Positions 8,678 through 15,384 of a DNA stretch of 17,935 nucleotides are shown here, in pieces. The first letter of the stretch is position 1. Every line of letters starts with the position of its first letter. The notes below the pieces were generated by a model. The model ran no database searches. It was not told the origin of the DNA and saw only the letters and a program-made list of their open reading frames with translations. Made by a program: the position numbers and the translations under genes. Source of the stretch: DASXTS01 sp036505275 (lineage in GTDB: Bacteria > Actinomycetota > Actinomycetes > Mycobacteriales > Pseudonocardiaceae); assembly GCA_036505275.1 (NCBI GenBank), contig DASXTS010000541.1, forward strand, positions 1 through 17,935. Reading direction: 5' to 3'.

Positions 8678-9550
8678 TCAGGCCTCCTGCCCCATCGCGC
8701 GGGTGGCGGCGACGCGCAGCGCCCGCGTGGTCAGCTCGCCGGCGAGATGCCGCTTGTAGTCGACCGGTCCGCGCTGGTCGGCGGCCGGGTTGCAGTCCTG
8801 CCCGGCGATGCGGCCGGCCTCCACGAACCGCTCGTCCTCCGGTGGCCCGCCGCGCAGAAACGCCTCGGCCCGCTCGGCGACGAACTGCGGCGCGCCGACC
8901 GCGGTCAGCCCGACGCCGGCCTCGGTGATCACGCCGCCGGACATCTCGAGCACGGCGCCGGCCGCGGCCACCGCCCAGTCGCCGGCCCGGCGCTCCACCT
9001 TCTGGTATGCGCTCGCGTGCGAGCGGATCGGCACCCGGATCTCCACCAGCAGCTCCGCCTCGCGCAGCGCGGTCTCGTACGGGCCCATGAAGAACTCCCG
9101 CACCGCGATCGTCCGGCTGCCCTCGCGGCCGCGTGTCACCAGGTTCGCCCGCAGCGCGCAGAACGCGGCCGACAGATCCTCCGACGGGTCCGCCTGGCAC
9201 AGCGAACCGCCGGCCGTGCCGCGGTTGCGCACGATCGGGTCGGCGATCACGCGCTCGGCGTCGCGCAGGATCGGGAAGTGCTCGCCGACCACCGCCGACG
9301 ACAGCAGCTCGGCATGCCGGACCATCGCGCCGATGGCCAGCTCGTCGCCGTCCACCCGGATCCGCGACAGCTCGTCGAGATCGTTGATGTCGATCAACGC
9401 TTCCGGCTGGGCGAGCCGCAGCTTCATCATCGGCAGCAGGCTGTGCCCACCAGCCACCACCCGGCTCTCCGGGCCATACTTGACGAGCAACTCGAGCGCG
9501 TGCTCCACGCTGGTGGCCTTCTCGTACTGGAACGCCGTGGGAACCTGCAT
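8678..9550 (-). CDS. coxM: Carbon monoxide dehydrogenase medium FAD-binding subunit
   Basis: This 290-residue flavoprotein of the CoxM/CutM family has the FAD pyrophosphate-binding motif AGGHSLLP at 33-40 and the second FAD loop NRGTAGGSLCQADP at about 108-121. A CO-dehydrogenase flavoprotein C-terminal domain follows (EMSGGVITEAGVGLTAVGA…). It takes electrons from the CoxS clusters and hands them to the quinone pool. GGGGAGGG lies just before the ATG at 9550 as a good ribosome site. It is the first gene of the operon, and the M-S-L order is the standard form I arrangement. Confidence 0.94.
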   Translation of the reverse strand: MQVPTAFQYEKATSVEHALELLVKYGPESRVVAGGHSLLPMMKLRLAQPEALIDINDLDELSRIRVDGDELAIGAMVRHAELLSSAVVGEHFPILRDAERVIADPIVRNRGTAGGSLCQADPSEDLSAAFCALRANLVTRGREGSRTIAVREFFMGPYETALREAELLVEIRVPIRSHASAYQKVERRAGDWAVAAAGAVLEMSGGVITEAGVGLTAVGAPQFVAERAEAFLRGGPPEDERFVEAGRIAGQDCNPAADQRGPVDYKRHLAGELTTRALRVAATRAMGQEA

Positions 9551-9703
9551 GCACCCTCCCCGTCTCGGGGCGCGCCGGTGCTGCCGTGCAGCGCCCTACG
9601 ACGCCGCGTCCGTGTGGTGCGGCAATGCTGCGCCACCTCGGGCCGGCCGCACAACGCACCGATAACCGTTCACTTATCGATACGGCGGGGCCACAATCCA
9701 GCC
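9551..9703. promoter_or_regulatory. Divergent cox / lysR control region
   Basis: This 153-bp gap lies between coxM and the LysR gene, which point away from each other. It should hold the promoters of both and the regulator's binding sites. I could not assign unambiguous -35/-10 boxes for either direction. The clearest element is the palindrome at 9660-9679. Confidence 0.65.
9660..9679. promoter_or_regulatory. LysR-type operator candidate (ATAA-N8-TTAT palindrome)
   Basis: CGATAA (9660-9665) and TTATCG (9674-9679) are perfect inverted copies separated by 8 bases, giving a T-N12-A pattern. The AT-rich arms stand out in a GC-rich region. LysR-type activators normally bind dyads of this type between themselves and a divergent target operon. 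The right arm lies 25 bases upstream of the regulator's GTG, which suits autorepression. Confidence 0.55.
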
Positions 9704-10651
9704 GTGACCCTCACCCAGCTCAGTTCGTTCGTGATGGTCGCCCGGCTGGGCTCGGTCACCGCGGCGGCGAGCGCGCTGGGGGTCAGCGAACCGGCGGTGT
9801 CCCAGGCGCTGGCGGCGCTGCGCGGGCACTTCGCCGACCAGCTGATCAAGCGCGGCACCGGCGGCGGCATGCGGCTCACCCCGGCCGGCGCGCGGCTGCT
9901 GCCGGTCGCCTCGCAGATGGTGGCGCTCGGGGCGGACGCGGCCGCGGCCGTGCGCAGCGCGCAGGGTGCGCCCGACCAGCTGCGGCTGGTGGCCACCAGC
10001 ACCGTCGCCGAGTTCGTGGTGCCGTCGCTGGTGGCGGCATTCGCCGACCGGGCCGGCAGGAAGATCGACATCTCGTCCGGGGTGGCCACCGCAGGCGAGA
10101 TCCGGGTCCTGCTGGAGAACCGGCTCGCCGACCTGGCGATCGGGCTCAGCCTGGCGACCCGGGACGGCGAGCTGGTCAGCGAACCTGTCTACCGCACGCA
10201 GCTCGTCGTGGCCGCGTCCCGCACGGCACGCCTGCCGGGCGACCCGCACCAGTGGCACTGGCTGGTGGATTCCTCCGGCACCGACCCCGACAGCGACTAC
10301 GCCCGGTTGCTGCGCCAGCTGCACGTCACCGAGCAGCAGACCAGGGTGTTCCCCAACCAGACCTCCGCGTGGGCGGCGGCCGCGGAAGGGGCCGGTGTGG
10401 CCCCGGCACCGGCCCACCTGATCGCCGGCCGCATCCGCCGGGGCGAGCTGGGCCTGGTCGACACACCGGCGACGCCGACCGTCTCAACCTGGTACTGCAC
10501 CTCGCTGCCCGCCGAGCGCCGATCGGCCGCCACCGACGCGTTCCTGCACTTCGCGCGCAGCGCCGTCGGCACCCGGATCATGCGTGAACCCGGGGCGGGC
10601 GTGCCGCCCTCCAGGTTCCGGCCGCCCGTCTACGTCACCCTGTGGAGCTAA
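9704..10651 (+). CDS. LysR-family transcriptional regulator, divergent to the cox operon
   Basis: The GTG at 9704 starts a 315-residue protein directly at the LysR helix-turn-helix (LTQLSSFVMVARLGSVTAAASALGVSEPAVSQALAALR), so upstream extension is not needed. A LysR substrate-binding domain follows (LRLVATSTVAEFVVPSLVAAF…LADLAIGLSL…AAAAEGAGVAPAPAHLI). The co-inducer is unknown. Its divergent position next to coxM makes it the likely activator of CO oxidation genes, as LysR-type regulators do for other CO dehydrogenase clusters. The last 20 or so residues (GAGVPPSRFRPPVYVTLWS) are atypical, and the gene end overlaps the convergent sigma-recombinase fusion by 17 bases, so the 3' end may have been altered at the same junction that truncated that neighbour. 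Confidence 0.88.
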   Translation: MTLTQLSSFVMVARLGSVTAAASALGVSEPAVSQALAALRGHFADQLIKRGTGGGMRLTPAGARLLPVASQMVALGADAAAAVRSAQGAPDQLRLVATSTVAEFVVPSLVAAFADRAGRKIDISSGVATAGEIRVLLENRLADLAIGLSLATRDGELVSEPVYRTQLVVAASRTARLPGDPHQWHWLVDSSGTDPDSDYARLLRQLHVTEQQTRVFPNQTSAWAAAAEGAGVAPAPAHLIAGRIRRGELGLVDTPATPTVSTWYCTSLPAERRSAATDAFLHFARSAVGTRIMREPGAGVPPSRFRPPVYVTLWS

Positions 10652-12719
10652 GGCCGGACCCGGCGCGGGCTTTGAGCTGCCGGAGGGTATAGCCGTTGCC
10701 TCGTGGGTCCAGGGGCTTGGTGGCCTGCTTGAACAGGTACTCGGCCCGCGGGTAGGACAGGCGGCGGCGGCCGGTCTGCGGGCACAGGTCGGCCCGGGCC
10801 GGCGTCCGGGATGGTCCGGGCCGGCGTTCAGCGAGGAACAGCGGGCCCCTGGTGCGGCCGGCGATGAGGTCGGGGAGCAGCTGAGCGGTCCCGGAGCGCC
10901 AGCTCACCCAGGTGTCACCGGCGCGGGCCCTGCGGTCGTCCAGGTCGAGGTTCTCGACGTTCAGCGACAGCGCGGTGGTGACGCCGGCTCCCGACTCGTG
11001 CAGCAGCCGCCACAGGGTCCGCTCGCGCAGGGCGACGTCGGGACGGCTGCACAGCACGTCCAGCTGCGCGGGACCGATCGCGCCAGGGCCGGTCGTGTCT
11101 GGGCTGGTCGTGTCTGGGCTGGTCGCGTTTGGGCTGGTCGCGTTTGGGCTGGTCGGGGGATCGGCGCGCCGGTCGAGCCCGGCCGCGAGGTGGTCGAGGG
11201 ACGCCCAGGCGCCGAATGTCCGGACGGCCGATCGGTGCCGGTTCCAGGTCGCGGCCGCCGCCTCGCTCCAGGCCGTGGCGAACACCCGCGCCACCTCGTC
11301 GGCGGTCAGGGAGGCCAGGGGCAGCCGATCGCCCAGGGTCCGGCAGAGGCGCAGCAGGGTCTGCCCGTACGAGCGGATCGTCTGGGCATCCAGGTCGTCG
11401 CGCCGCAGGAATTCCTCGGCCGCCTGTCCGAGCGTGACCACGGGCGTGCGGTCGACGGCGATCTCGTTCGCGCGGCGGCGCAGGAAGGCGCCCTCGGCGA
11501 CGTTGCGGGTCAGGGACGCGGCCCGCTCGAACTCCAGCCGGGCTTCGCCGTGCCGTCCCAGCGCCAGCAGCAGATCGCCCCGGACGCTGGGCAACAGGTG
11601 GTAGTCGCGCAGCGTGGGGTCGGTGACCAGGGAGTCGACCAGGGCAAGACCGGCCTGCGGCCCGTGCGCCTTGCCCACCGCCACCGCCCGGTTGAGCTGA
11701 ACGATCGGTGTCGGCAGCAGCCTGGCCAGCGCCTTGTACAGGGTCGCGATCTGCGCCCAGTCGGTGTCTTCGGCGGTCCGCGCCTGCGCGTGGCACACGG
11801 CGATCGCCGCCTGCAGCATGTACGGGCCGGGAGTGCCACCTGTCTGCCGCGCCCGCAGCATCGCGGTGAAGCCCCGGCGGATGTGCAGCTGGTCCCAGCG
11901 CCCGCGGTTCTGCTCGTGCAGCTGGACGGGCTCGCCGCTCGGGCCGGTGCGAGCGGCCGAGCGGGATGCCTGGATCTCCATCAGCGCGACCAGCCCGTGC
12001 ACCTCGGCCTCGCCTGGCGCCAGCTCGGCCAGCATCCGGCCCAGCCGCAGCGCTTCCAGGCACGGCGCCGGCCGCATCAGGTCGTCGCCCGAGGTCGCCG
12101 AGTACCCCTCGTTGAAGATCAGGTAGATGACCTCGAGCACCGACGACAGGCGCCCGGCCAGCTCCGAGTCCTCGGGCAGCTCGAACGGCACCCGCTGCCG
12201 GGCCAGCGTCCGCTTGGCCGCGGCGACCCGCTGGGCGATCACCGGCTCGGTGACCAGGAACGCTCGCGCGATCTCCGCCGTGGTGAGGCCGCCAAGCAGC
12301 CGCAGCGTCAGCGCGACCCGCTCCCGGGTCGGCAGCACCGGGTGGCATGACATGAACATCAGCCGCAGGACATCATCATTCCCACCGTCATTCGCACGGC
12401 TGTTCTCACCGTCCGGCTGCTGATCCTGCCCGTGGGCCAGTTGCTCGTGGCTGCGCTCCAGCCGCTGGGACCGCCGGAGGTGGTCGATCGCGCGGCGCTT
12501 GGCGACCGCCATCAGCCAGGCGCCGGGGTTGTCCGGCACGCCCGCGTCGGGCCACTGTTCGAGCGCGGCGACGAGCGCGTCCTGGGCCAGCTCCTCGGCC
12601 AGGCCCACGTCGTGCACCATCCGGGTGAGCCCGGCGACGATCCTCGCCGACTCCAGCTTCCACACCGCATCGACCGTGCGATGGGCGGTGCGATGGGCGG
12701 TGCGATGGGCGGCTGTCAC
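10635..12719 (-). CDS. ECF42-like sigma factor fused to a truncated tyrosine-recombinase-like domain
   Basis: The 694-residue frame starts with GTG at 12719. Residues 17-90 match sigma region 2 (VDAVWKLESARIVAGLTRMV…AEELAQDALVAALEQWP). Residues 128-182 match region 4 (LPTRERVALTLRLLGGLTTAEIARAFLV). Residues 190-415 match the DUF6596/TPR-like extension of ECF42 sigma factors (IYLIFNEGYSAT, LNRAVAVGKAHGP). Such proteins usually end here, at about 410-420 residues. This one continues with a recombinase-type SAM-like domain (VTLGQAAEEFLRRDDLDAQTIRSYGQTL, 428-510), a repeat-derived linker (520-549) and part of a recombinase catalytic fold (LLHESGAGVTTALSLNVENLDL, TAQLLPDLIAGRTRGPLFLAERR). The first catalytic arginine aligns with glycine, and the frame stops at YTLRQLKARAG, where H-x-x-R and the tyrosine should follow. 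The recombinase part is therefore probably inactive. The DGPF gene upstream is the usual ECF42 partner. Confidence 0.75.
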   Translation of the reverse strand: MTAAHRTAHRTAHRTVDAVWKLESARIVAGLTRMVHDVGLAEELAQDALVAALEQWPDAGVPDNPGAWLMAVAKRRAIDHLRRSQRLERSHEQLAHGQDQQPDGENSRANDGGNDDVLRLMFMSCHPVLPTRERVALTLRLLGGLTTAEIARAFLVTEPVIAQRVAAAKRTLARQRVPFELPEDSELAGRLSSVLEVIYLIFNEGYSATSGDDLMRPAPCLEALRLGRMLAELAPGEAEVHGLVALMEIQASRSAARTGPSGEPVQLHEQNRGRWDQLHIRRGFTAMLRARQTGGTPGPYMLQAAIAVCHAQARTAEDTDWAQIATLYKALARLLPTPIVQLNRAVAVGKAHGPQAGLALVDSLVTDPTLRDYHLLPSVRGDLLLALGRHGEARLEFERAASLTRNVAEGAFLRRRANEIAVDRTPVVTLGQAAEEFLRRDDLDAQTIRSYGQTLLRLCRTLGDRLPLASLTADEVARVFATAWSEAAAATWNRHRSAVRTFGAWASLDHLAAGLDRRADPPTSPNATSPNATSPDTTSPDTTGPGAIGPAQLDVLCSRPDVALRERTLWRLLHESGAGVTTALSLNVENLDLDDRRARAGDTWVSWRSGTAQLLPDLIAGRTRGPLFLAERRPGPSRTPARADLCPQTGRRRLSYPRAEYLFKQATKPLDPRGNGYTLRQLKARAGSGLSSTG
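11091..11150. repeat. Four tandem 15-bp repeats inside the sigma-recombinase gene
   Basis: Plus-strand units are GGTCGTGTCTGGGCT (11091-11105 and 11106-11120) and GGTCGCGTTTGGGCT (11121-11135 and 11136-11150). On the coding strand they encode TSPNA/TSPDT pentads within a Thr/Ser/Pro linker between the two recombinase-like parts. The unit is a multiple of three, so copy changes keep the frame. Confidence 0.9.
12676..12711. repeat. Three tandem 12-bp repeats at the sigma gene 5' end
   Basis: Three exact copies of GTGCGATGGGCG lie at 12676-12687, 12688-12699 and 12700-12711. On the coding strand they give AHRT repeats at residues 4-15, just before the first sigma helix. ECF42 sigma factors normally lack such an N-terminal extension. 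Confidence 0.9.
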
Positions 12720-12734
12720 ACGCGCGATGACAGC
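12712..12734 (-). promoter_or_regulatory. Inverted repeat covering the sigma gene start codon
   Basis: GCTGTCA (12712-12718) and TGACAGC (12728-12734) are perfect inverted copies with a 9-base spacer. The GTG start at 12717-12719 lies partly inside the downstream arm of the mRNA hairpin, so pairing would hinder initiation. No obvious Shine-Dalgarno is present before this start. Confidence 0.45.
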
Positions 12735-12772
12735 ACCGCCCCGGGCTCGGTGGCAAGCGGGGCGGTGCTGTC
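12729..12772 (-). terminator. Strong 15-bp hairpin between the DGPF gene and the sigma gene
   Basis: GACAGCACCGCCCCG (12729-12743) and CGGGGCGGTGCTGTC (12758-12772) are perfect complements with a 14-base loop. It begins 15 bases after the DGPF stop on the minus strand, a typical terminator position, but lacks a T-run. It shares bases 12729-12734 with the start-codon hairpin, so the two structures exclude each other. Confidence 0.55.
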
Positions 12773-12786
12773 GACGGCTCGGCGGC

Positions 12787-13110
12787 TCAGGGTCCGAACA
12801 CCTGCTGGATCACGCTCTCGCCATCGCCGACGATCTTGCGAAAGCGGCGGGCCAGCTCGATCGCCTCCTCCTTGGAATGGACCTCGACCAGCGCGAAGCC
12901 GGCCACGACCTCCTTGGCCTCGGCGAACGGCCCGTCCGTCACCGTGATCTCGTCGCCGACCGAAGTGAGCCGGACGCCGCCGGCCTCGAGGCCGCCGGTG
13001 GCCAGCAGGACGCCCGCCGCCGTCATCTCCTCGATGAACTTGCCCATCTCGGCGAAAAGCTTCTCGTCCGGGACGCTGTCGGACGTCTTGGCCATCATCA
13101 GGTACCGCAT
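12787..13110 (-). CDS. DGPF/YCII-related domain protein
   Basis: The 107-residue protein begins MRYLMMAKTSDS and carries the defining DGPF motif (TVTDGPFAEAKEVVAGFALVEV at about 57-78). The family folds like YCII and muconolactone isomerase; no reaction is firmly known. AGGAGA sits about 5 bases before the ATG at 13110, which supports this start over the longer open frame that reaches 13248. DGPF genes are the standard genomic neighbours and targets of ECF42 sigma factors, and that is the arrangement here, with the sigma gene 67 bases downstream. Confidence 0.88.
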   Translation of the reverse strand: MRYLMMAKTSDSVPDEKLFAEMGKFIEEMTAAGVLLATGGLEAGGVRLTSVGDEITVTDGPFAEAKEVVAGFALVEVHSKEEAIELARRFRKIVGDGESVIQQVFGP

Positions 13111-13164
13111 GGGTTTCTCCTGTCTGGTCGTTGCTCTGCCTACGCGTCCACGTCGAACGAACGC

Positions 13165-13198
13165 ATGTGACAGGGAACGGGGCCATTCCCTGTCACAT
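13165..13198. promoter_or_regulatory. 34-bp perfect palindrome in a divergent promoter region
   Basis: ATGTGACAGGGAA (13165-13177) and TTCCCTGTCACAT (13186-13198) are perfect 13-bp inverted copies with an 8-base spacer. They lie between the divergent DGPF gene (start 13110) and DUF998 gene (start 13254). Position, length and near-central placement suggest a dimeric regulator's operator. It does not match the ECF42 promoter motif as I know it (TGTCGA at -35). Confidence 0.6.
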
Positions 13199-13253
13199 TG
13201 CCACAACGACGCGTCAGCGAACGCACGACGAACCCCGCAGAGAGGCACCCGAC

Positions 13254-13934
13254 ATGACCGCCACCCAGATCCCCGCCACCACCGTCTCCGCCACCACCGT
13301 CTCCGCCACCTCGGCCGGCGCCCGCTCCCTGCTCACCTGCGGGGCCGTCGCGGCGCCCCTGTGGGCGGTGGTCTCCCTGACCCAAGCCGCCACCCGCGAG
13401 GGCTTCGATCTGACCCGCCATCCGCTCAGCGCGCTGAGCAACGGCTCCCTCGGCTGGTTGCAGATCACCAACTTCATCCTCGCCGGCATCCTGACCGTCG
13501 CCGGAGCGGCCGGCCTGCGCCGGGTCCTGCGCGGCTCCACGGGAGGCACCTGGGCGCCCCGATTGGTCAGGGTCGCAGGCATCGGCATGATCGCCGCGGG
13601 AGCCCTGGTCATGGACCCGGCGGACGGCTTCCCGGTGGGCACCCCCGACGGCATGCCGGCGACCTTTACGTGGCACGGCATCGGCCACCTTGCCGCCGGC
13701 TCGGTCACCTTCATCGCCCTTATCGCCGCATGCTACGTCCTGGGGCGCCACTTCAGCCGTGCCGGCAACCGCCGCGACGCCATCACCTCCCGCGTCGCCG
13801 GCACAGCCCTGCTGGTCGGCGACGTCTGGGCGATGACCGGCGGCCAGGCCGGCTCGCTGACCCTCGCCGTCGGCGCCATCACCGCGATGCTCTGGGTCTC
13901 CGCGGTCGCCAACCGGTATCGCCGCGACCTCTGA
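13254..13934 (+). CDS. DUF998 family integral membrane protein
   Basis: The 226-residue protein contains the characteristic DUF998 stretch FDLTRHPLSALSNGSLGWLQ (51-70), followed by NFILAGILTVAGAAGL. Six or so hydrophobic segments lie at about 28-46, 72-90, 105-121, 142-163, 182-194 and 200-219. The motif WHGIGHLAAG at about 140-149 is also typical. Its biochemical role is unknown. GAGAGG lies 9 bases before the ATG at 13254. The N-terminus carries an in-frame duplication (TVSAT twice). It diverges from the DGPF gene across a long palindrome and ends at a strong terminator. Confidence 0.85.
   Translation: MTATQIPATTVSATTVSATSAGARSLLTCGAVAAPLWAVVSLTQAATREGFDLTRHPLSALSNGSLGWLQITNFILAGILTVAGAAGLRRVLRGSTGGTWAPRLVRVAGIGMIAAGALVMDPADGFPVGTPDGMPATFTWHGIGHLAAGSVTFIALIAACYVLGRHFSRAGNRRDAITSRVAGTALLVGDVWAMTGGQAGSLTLAVGAITAMLWVSAVANRYRRDL
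13281..13310. repeat. Two tandem 15-bp repeats in the DUF998 N-terminus
   Basis: ACCGTCTCCGCCACC occurs at 13281-13295 and again at 13296-13310, encoding two TVSAT units in the unstructured N-terminal tail. Confidence 0.85.
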
Positions 13935-13943
13935 CCAGCCGAG

Positions 13944-13980
13944 AGCGTCGGGTGGACGGTTCTGCCGTCCGCCCGACGCT
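13944..13980. terminator. Bidirectional terminator hairpin
   Basis: AGCGTCGGGTGGACGG (13944-13959) pairs with CCGTCCGCCCGACGCT (13965-13980) over 16 positions with one G-T wobble and a 5-base loop, followed by TGTTCGTCT. It lies between the convergent DUF998 gene (stop at 13934) and the beta-propeller gene (stop at 13995) and probably ends both transcripts. Confidence 0.8.
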
Positions 13981-13994
13981 TGTTCGTCTGCGGC

Positions 13995-14921
13995 TCAGCG
14001 GTCGACGACCACCACCTCGAACTGCCCGGCCGTCGGTGGCAGGCCCGTGTCGAACTTGGCGTTCACGGCGGCCAGCCGGTCGCCGAACCGCGCGACCGTG
14101 GTCGGAACCTGGAACAGCGCACTGGTGACGACCTTCTGCACCGTCCCGGAGGTCAGATCCGGGCTCAGCTCTACCTCGGCGATCTGGTTGAGGAAGTTCT
14201 GCACCACGAACAGCTGGCTACCGTCGAGCAGGATCCCATCGACGTTCGGCACCTGCACGCCCGCGATCGTGGCGCTCGCACCGGTCGCCGGGTCGACGGT
14301 GTTCAGCGCGCCCTGCCCGCTGTGCGCGACGATCAGCGTGCTGCCGTCCGGGGTGGCCTGGATGCCGTTGTTGTTGAACTGGCCGCTGGTGTCCGCCGCC
14401 GGCCCGGACAGCGGCAGCGTGCGGAACGCGCCCAGGGTGCCGGTCGGGCTGATCGGCACGAAGTACAGCTGGGCCTGCACGGAGTCGGTGAACCACGCGC
14501 CCGCTTCGGTCAGCGCGACGTCATTGATCACCGTCTGGGGCGGCTGGCCGAACTGGTAGGAGGCGATCGGGGCGCCGGTGTTCGCGTCGTAGACATAGGC
14601 CGCGCCCGTGAAGCCGCCAGCCACAAACAACAGCCCATGCCGCACGTCCACCCGAAGTCCCAGCGCCTGGCGGCCGGCCGGTGCGTGCACGAGCAGCTCG
14701 GCGGTGCCGCGCTGCACGTCGCCCCGGTAGATGTCGCCGCGAAACAGGTCACCGGCATAGAACGTCGAGCCGATACCGGAGGCGATCCCCTCCGCGGACG
14801 TCGCGCCGGGCAGCACGATCTGGGCGTCCGGGTGCGCCGCCGACGCCGGGAGCGCTGTGGCGATCAGGGCCGCGAGAACAACAGCCGGCACGGCTACGCG
14901 CCGTCGCAATACTCCGATCAT
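13995..14921 (-). CDS. Secreted beta-propeller (SMP-30/NHL-like) protein
   Basis: The ATG at 14921 gives 308 residues with GGAGG eight bases upstream; the GTG at 14930 overlaps that site and is rejected. A signal peptide is clear: basic start (MIGVLRRR), hydrophobic core (VAVPAVVLAALIATALP) and an ASA-AHP cleavage site near residue 29. The mature part has repeated four-stranded-blade patterns (GLLFVAGGFTGAAYVYDANTG, ATPDGSTLIVAHSGQGALNTVDPATG, DGILLDGSQLFVVQNFLNQIAEVEL), like SMP-30 or NHL proteins. Related proteins are often labelled superoxide dismutase in actinomycetes, but I see no metal-site evidence for that. No catalytic residues could be assigned. Confidence 0.82.
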   Translation of the reverse strand: MIGVLRRRVAVPAVVLAALIATALPASAAHPDAQIVLPGATSAEGIASGIGSTFYAGDLFRGDIYRGDVQRGTAELLVHAPAGRQALGLRVDVRHGLLFVAGGFTGAAYVYDANTGAPIASYQFGQPPQTVINDVALTEAGAWFTDSVQAQLYFVPISPTGTLGAFRTLPLSGPAADTSGQFNNNGIQATPDGSTLIVAHSGQGALNTVDPATGASATIAGVQVPNVDGILLDGSQLFVVQNFLNQIAEVELSPDLTSGTVQKVVTSALFQVPTTVARFGDRLAAVNAKFDTGLPPTAGQFEVVVVDR

Positions 14922-15065
14922 CGACCACACCTCCGGGGTACATGTAGGCCGCCTGCGGCGGGAGCCGCTCCACTCAGTAATCGGAGATACCGTCGCCCGC
15001 GTTTCGCCCTCGCTCGCTCGATGCGTCGGCGACGGGTGGTCGAGCGGATCACCGCGTTGGGTCAG
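14922..15065. other. Upstream region of the beta-propeller gene
   Basis: This 144-bp interval should carry the promoter of the secreted protein gene on the minus strand. I see no certain promoter or operator. Confidence 0.3.
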
Positions 15066-15318
15066 CTACGACTGATTGACGCTCGTGACAGGGTGGCCGG
15101 CGTGCAGCCGACCGACAGACCTCACGTCGTGGGCGGCGCGGTACTCGGCGAGCGCCTGCTGTGCCGGGCCCGTGACCGTGTAGGGCCGCCGCCGGGGCCG
15201 CCCCCACTTCAGCTGCCGCGGCAGGGTCCTCCCAGATGCTGGTCGGCAGGCCGGCGGCATCGAGCCGTCCCAGCGCCTTGTGGAGCGTGCCGTGTGCGGT
15301 GAGCCGCCAGATATCTTC
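15066..15318 (-). pseudogene. Truncated and frameshifted PadR-family regulator
   Basis: After an in-frame TAG at 15319-15321, the minus strand reads DIWRLTAHGTLHKALGRLDAAGL…SIWEDPAAAAEV. This matches the winged-helix recognition part of PadR proteins. At the five-G run (15201-15205) the frame must change by one base to continue with the PadR wing GRPRRRPYTVTGPAQQALAEYRAAH and reach the stop at 15066. The N-terminal half of the domain is missing. The frameshift, the upstream stop and the missing start make this a decayed gene. An 8-bp palindrome, AGATATCT (15309-15316), lies at its 5' edge, facing the divergent membrane-protein gene, and could be a leftover operator. Confidence 0.6.
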
Positions 15319-15384
15319 CTAATGTCAACGCGGCTCTCGACCGAGGGTCACCGGGGCGCCGATCGGAGTCGAGAGGAAACTCCC

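Noticed and set aside
11091..11150. CRISPR-like array
   Set aside because: The 15-bp units are directly tandem with no spacers and lie in a coding linker.
10584..12350. 588-codon plus-strand frame opposite the sigma gene
   Set aside because: Low-complexity shadow of the sigma-recombinase gene, Gln/Arg/Gly-rich without any recognisable motif.
13165..13198. ECF42 target promoter
   Set aside because: The known -35 element (TGTCGA) with a properly spaced -10 was not found for either gene; the element is better described as a palindromic operator.
13111..13248. Upstream extension of the DGPF protein to 153 residues
   Set aside because: It would translate the long palindrome, and AGGAGA directly precedes the ATG at 13110, where the family start is expected.
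13140..13751. Minus-strand frame opposite the DUF998 gene
   Set aside because: Gly/Arg/Asp-rich shadow; the plus strand has a clear DUF998 protein.
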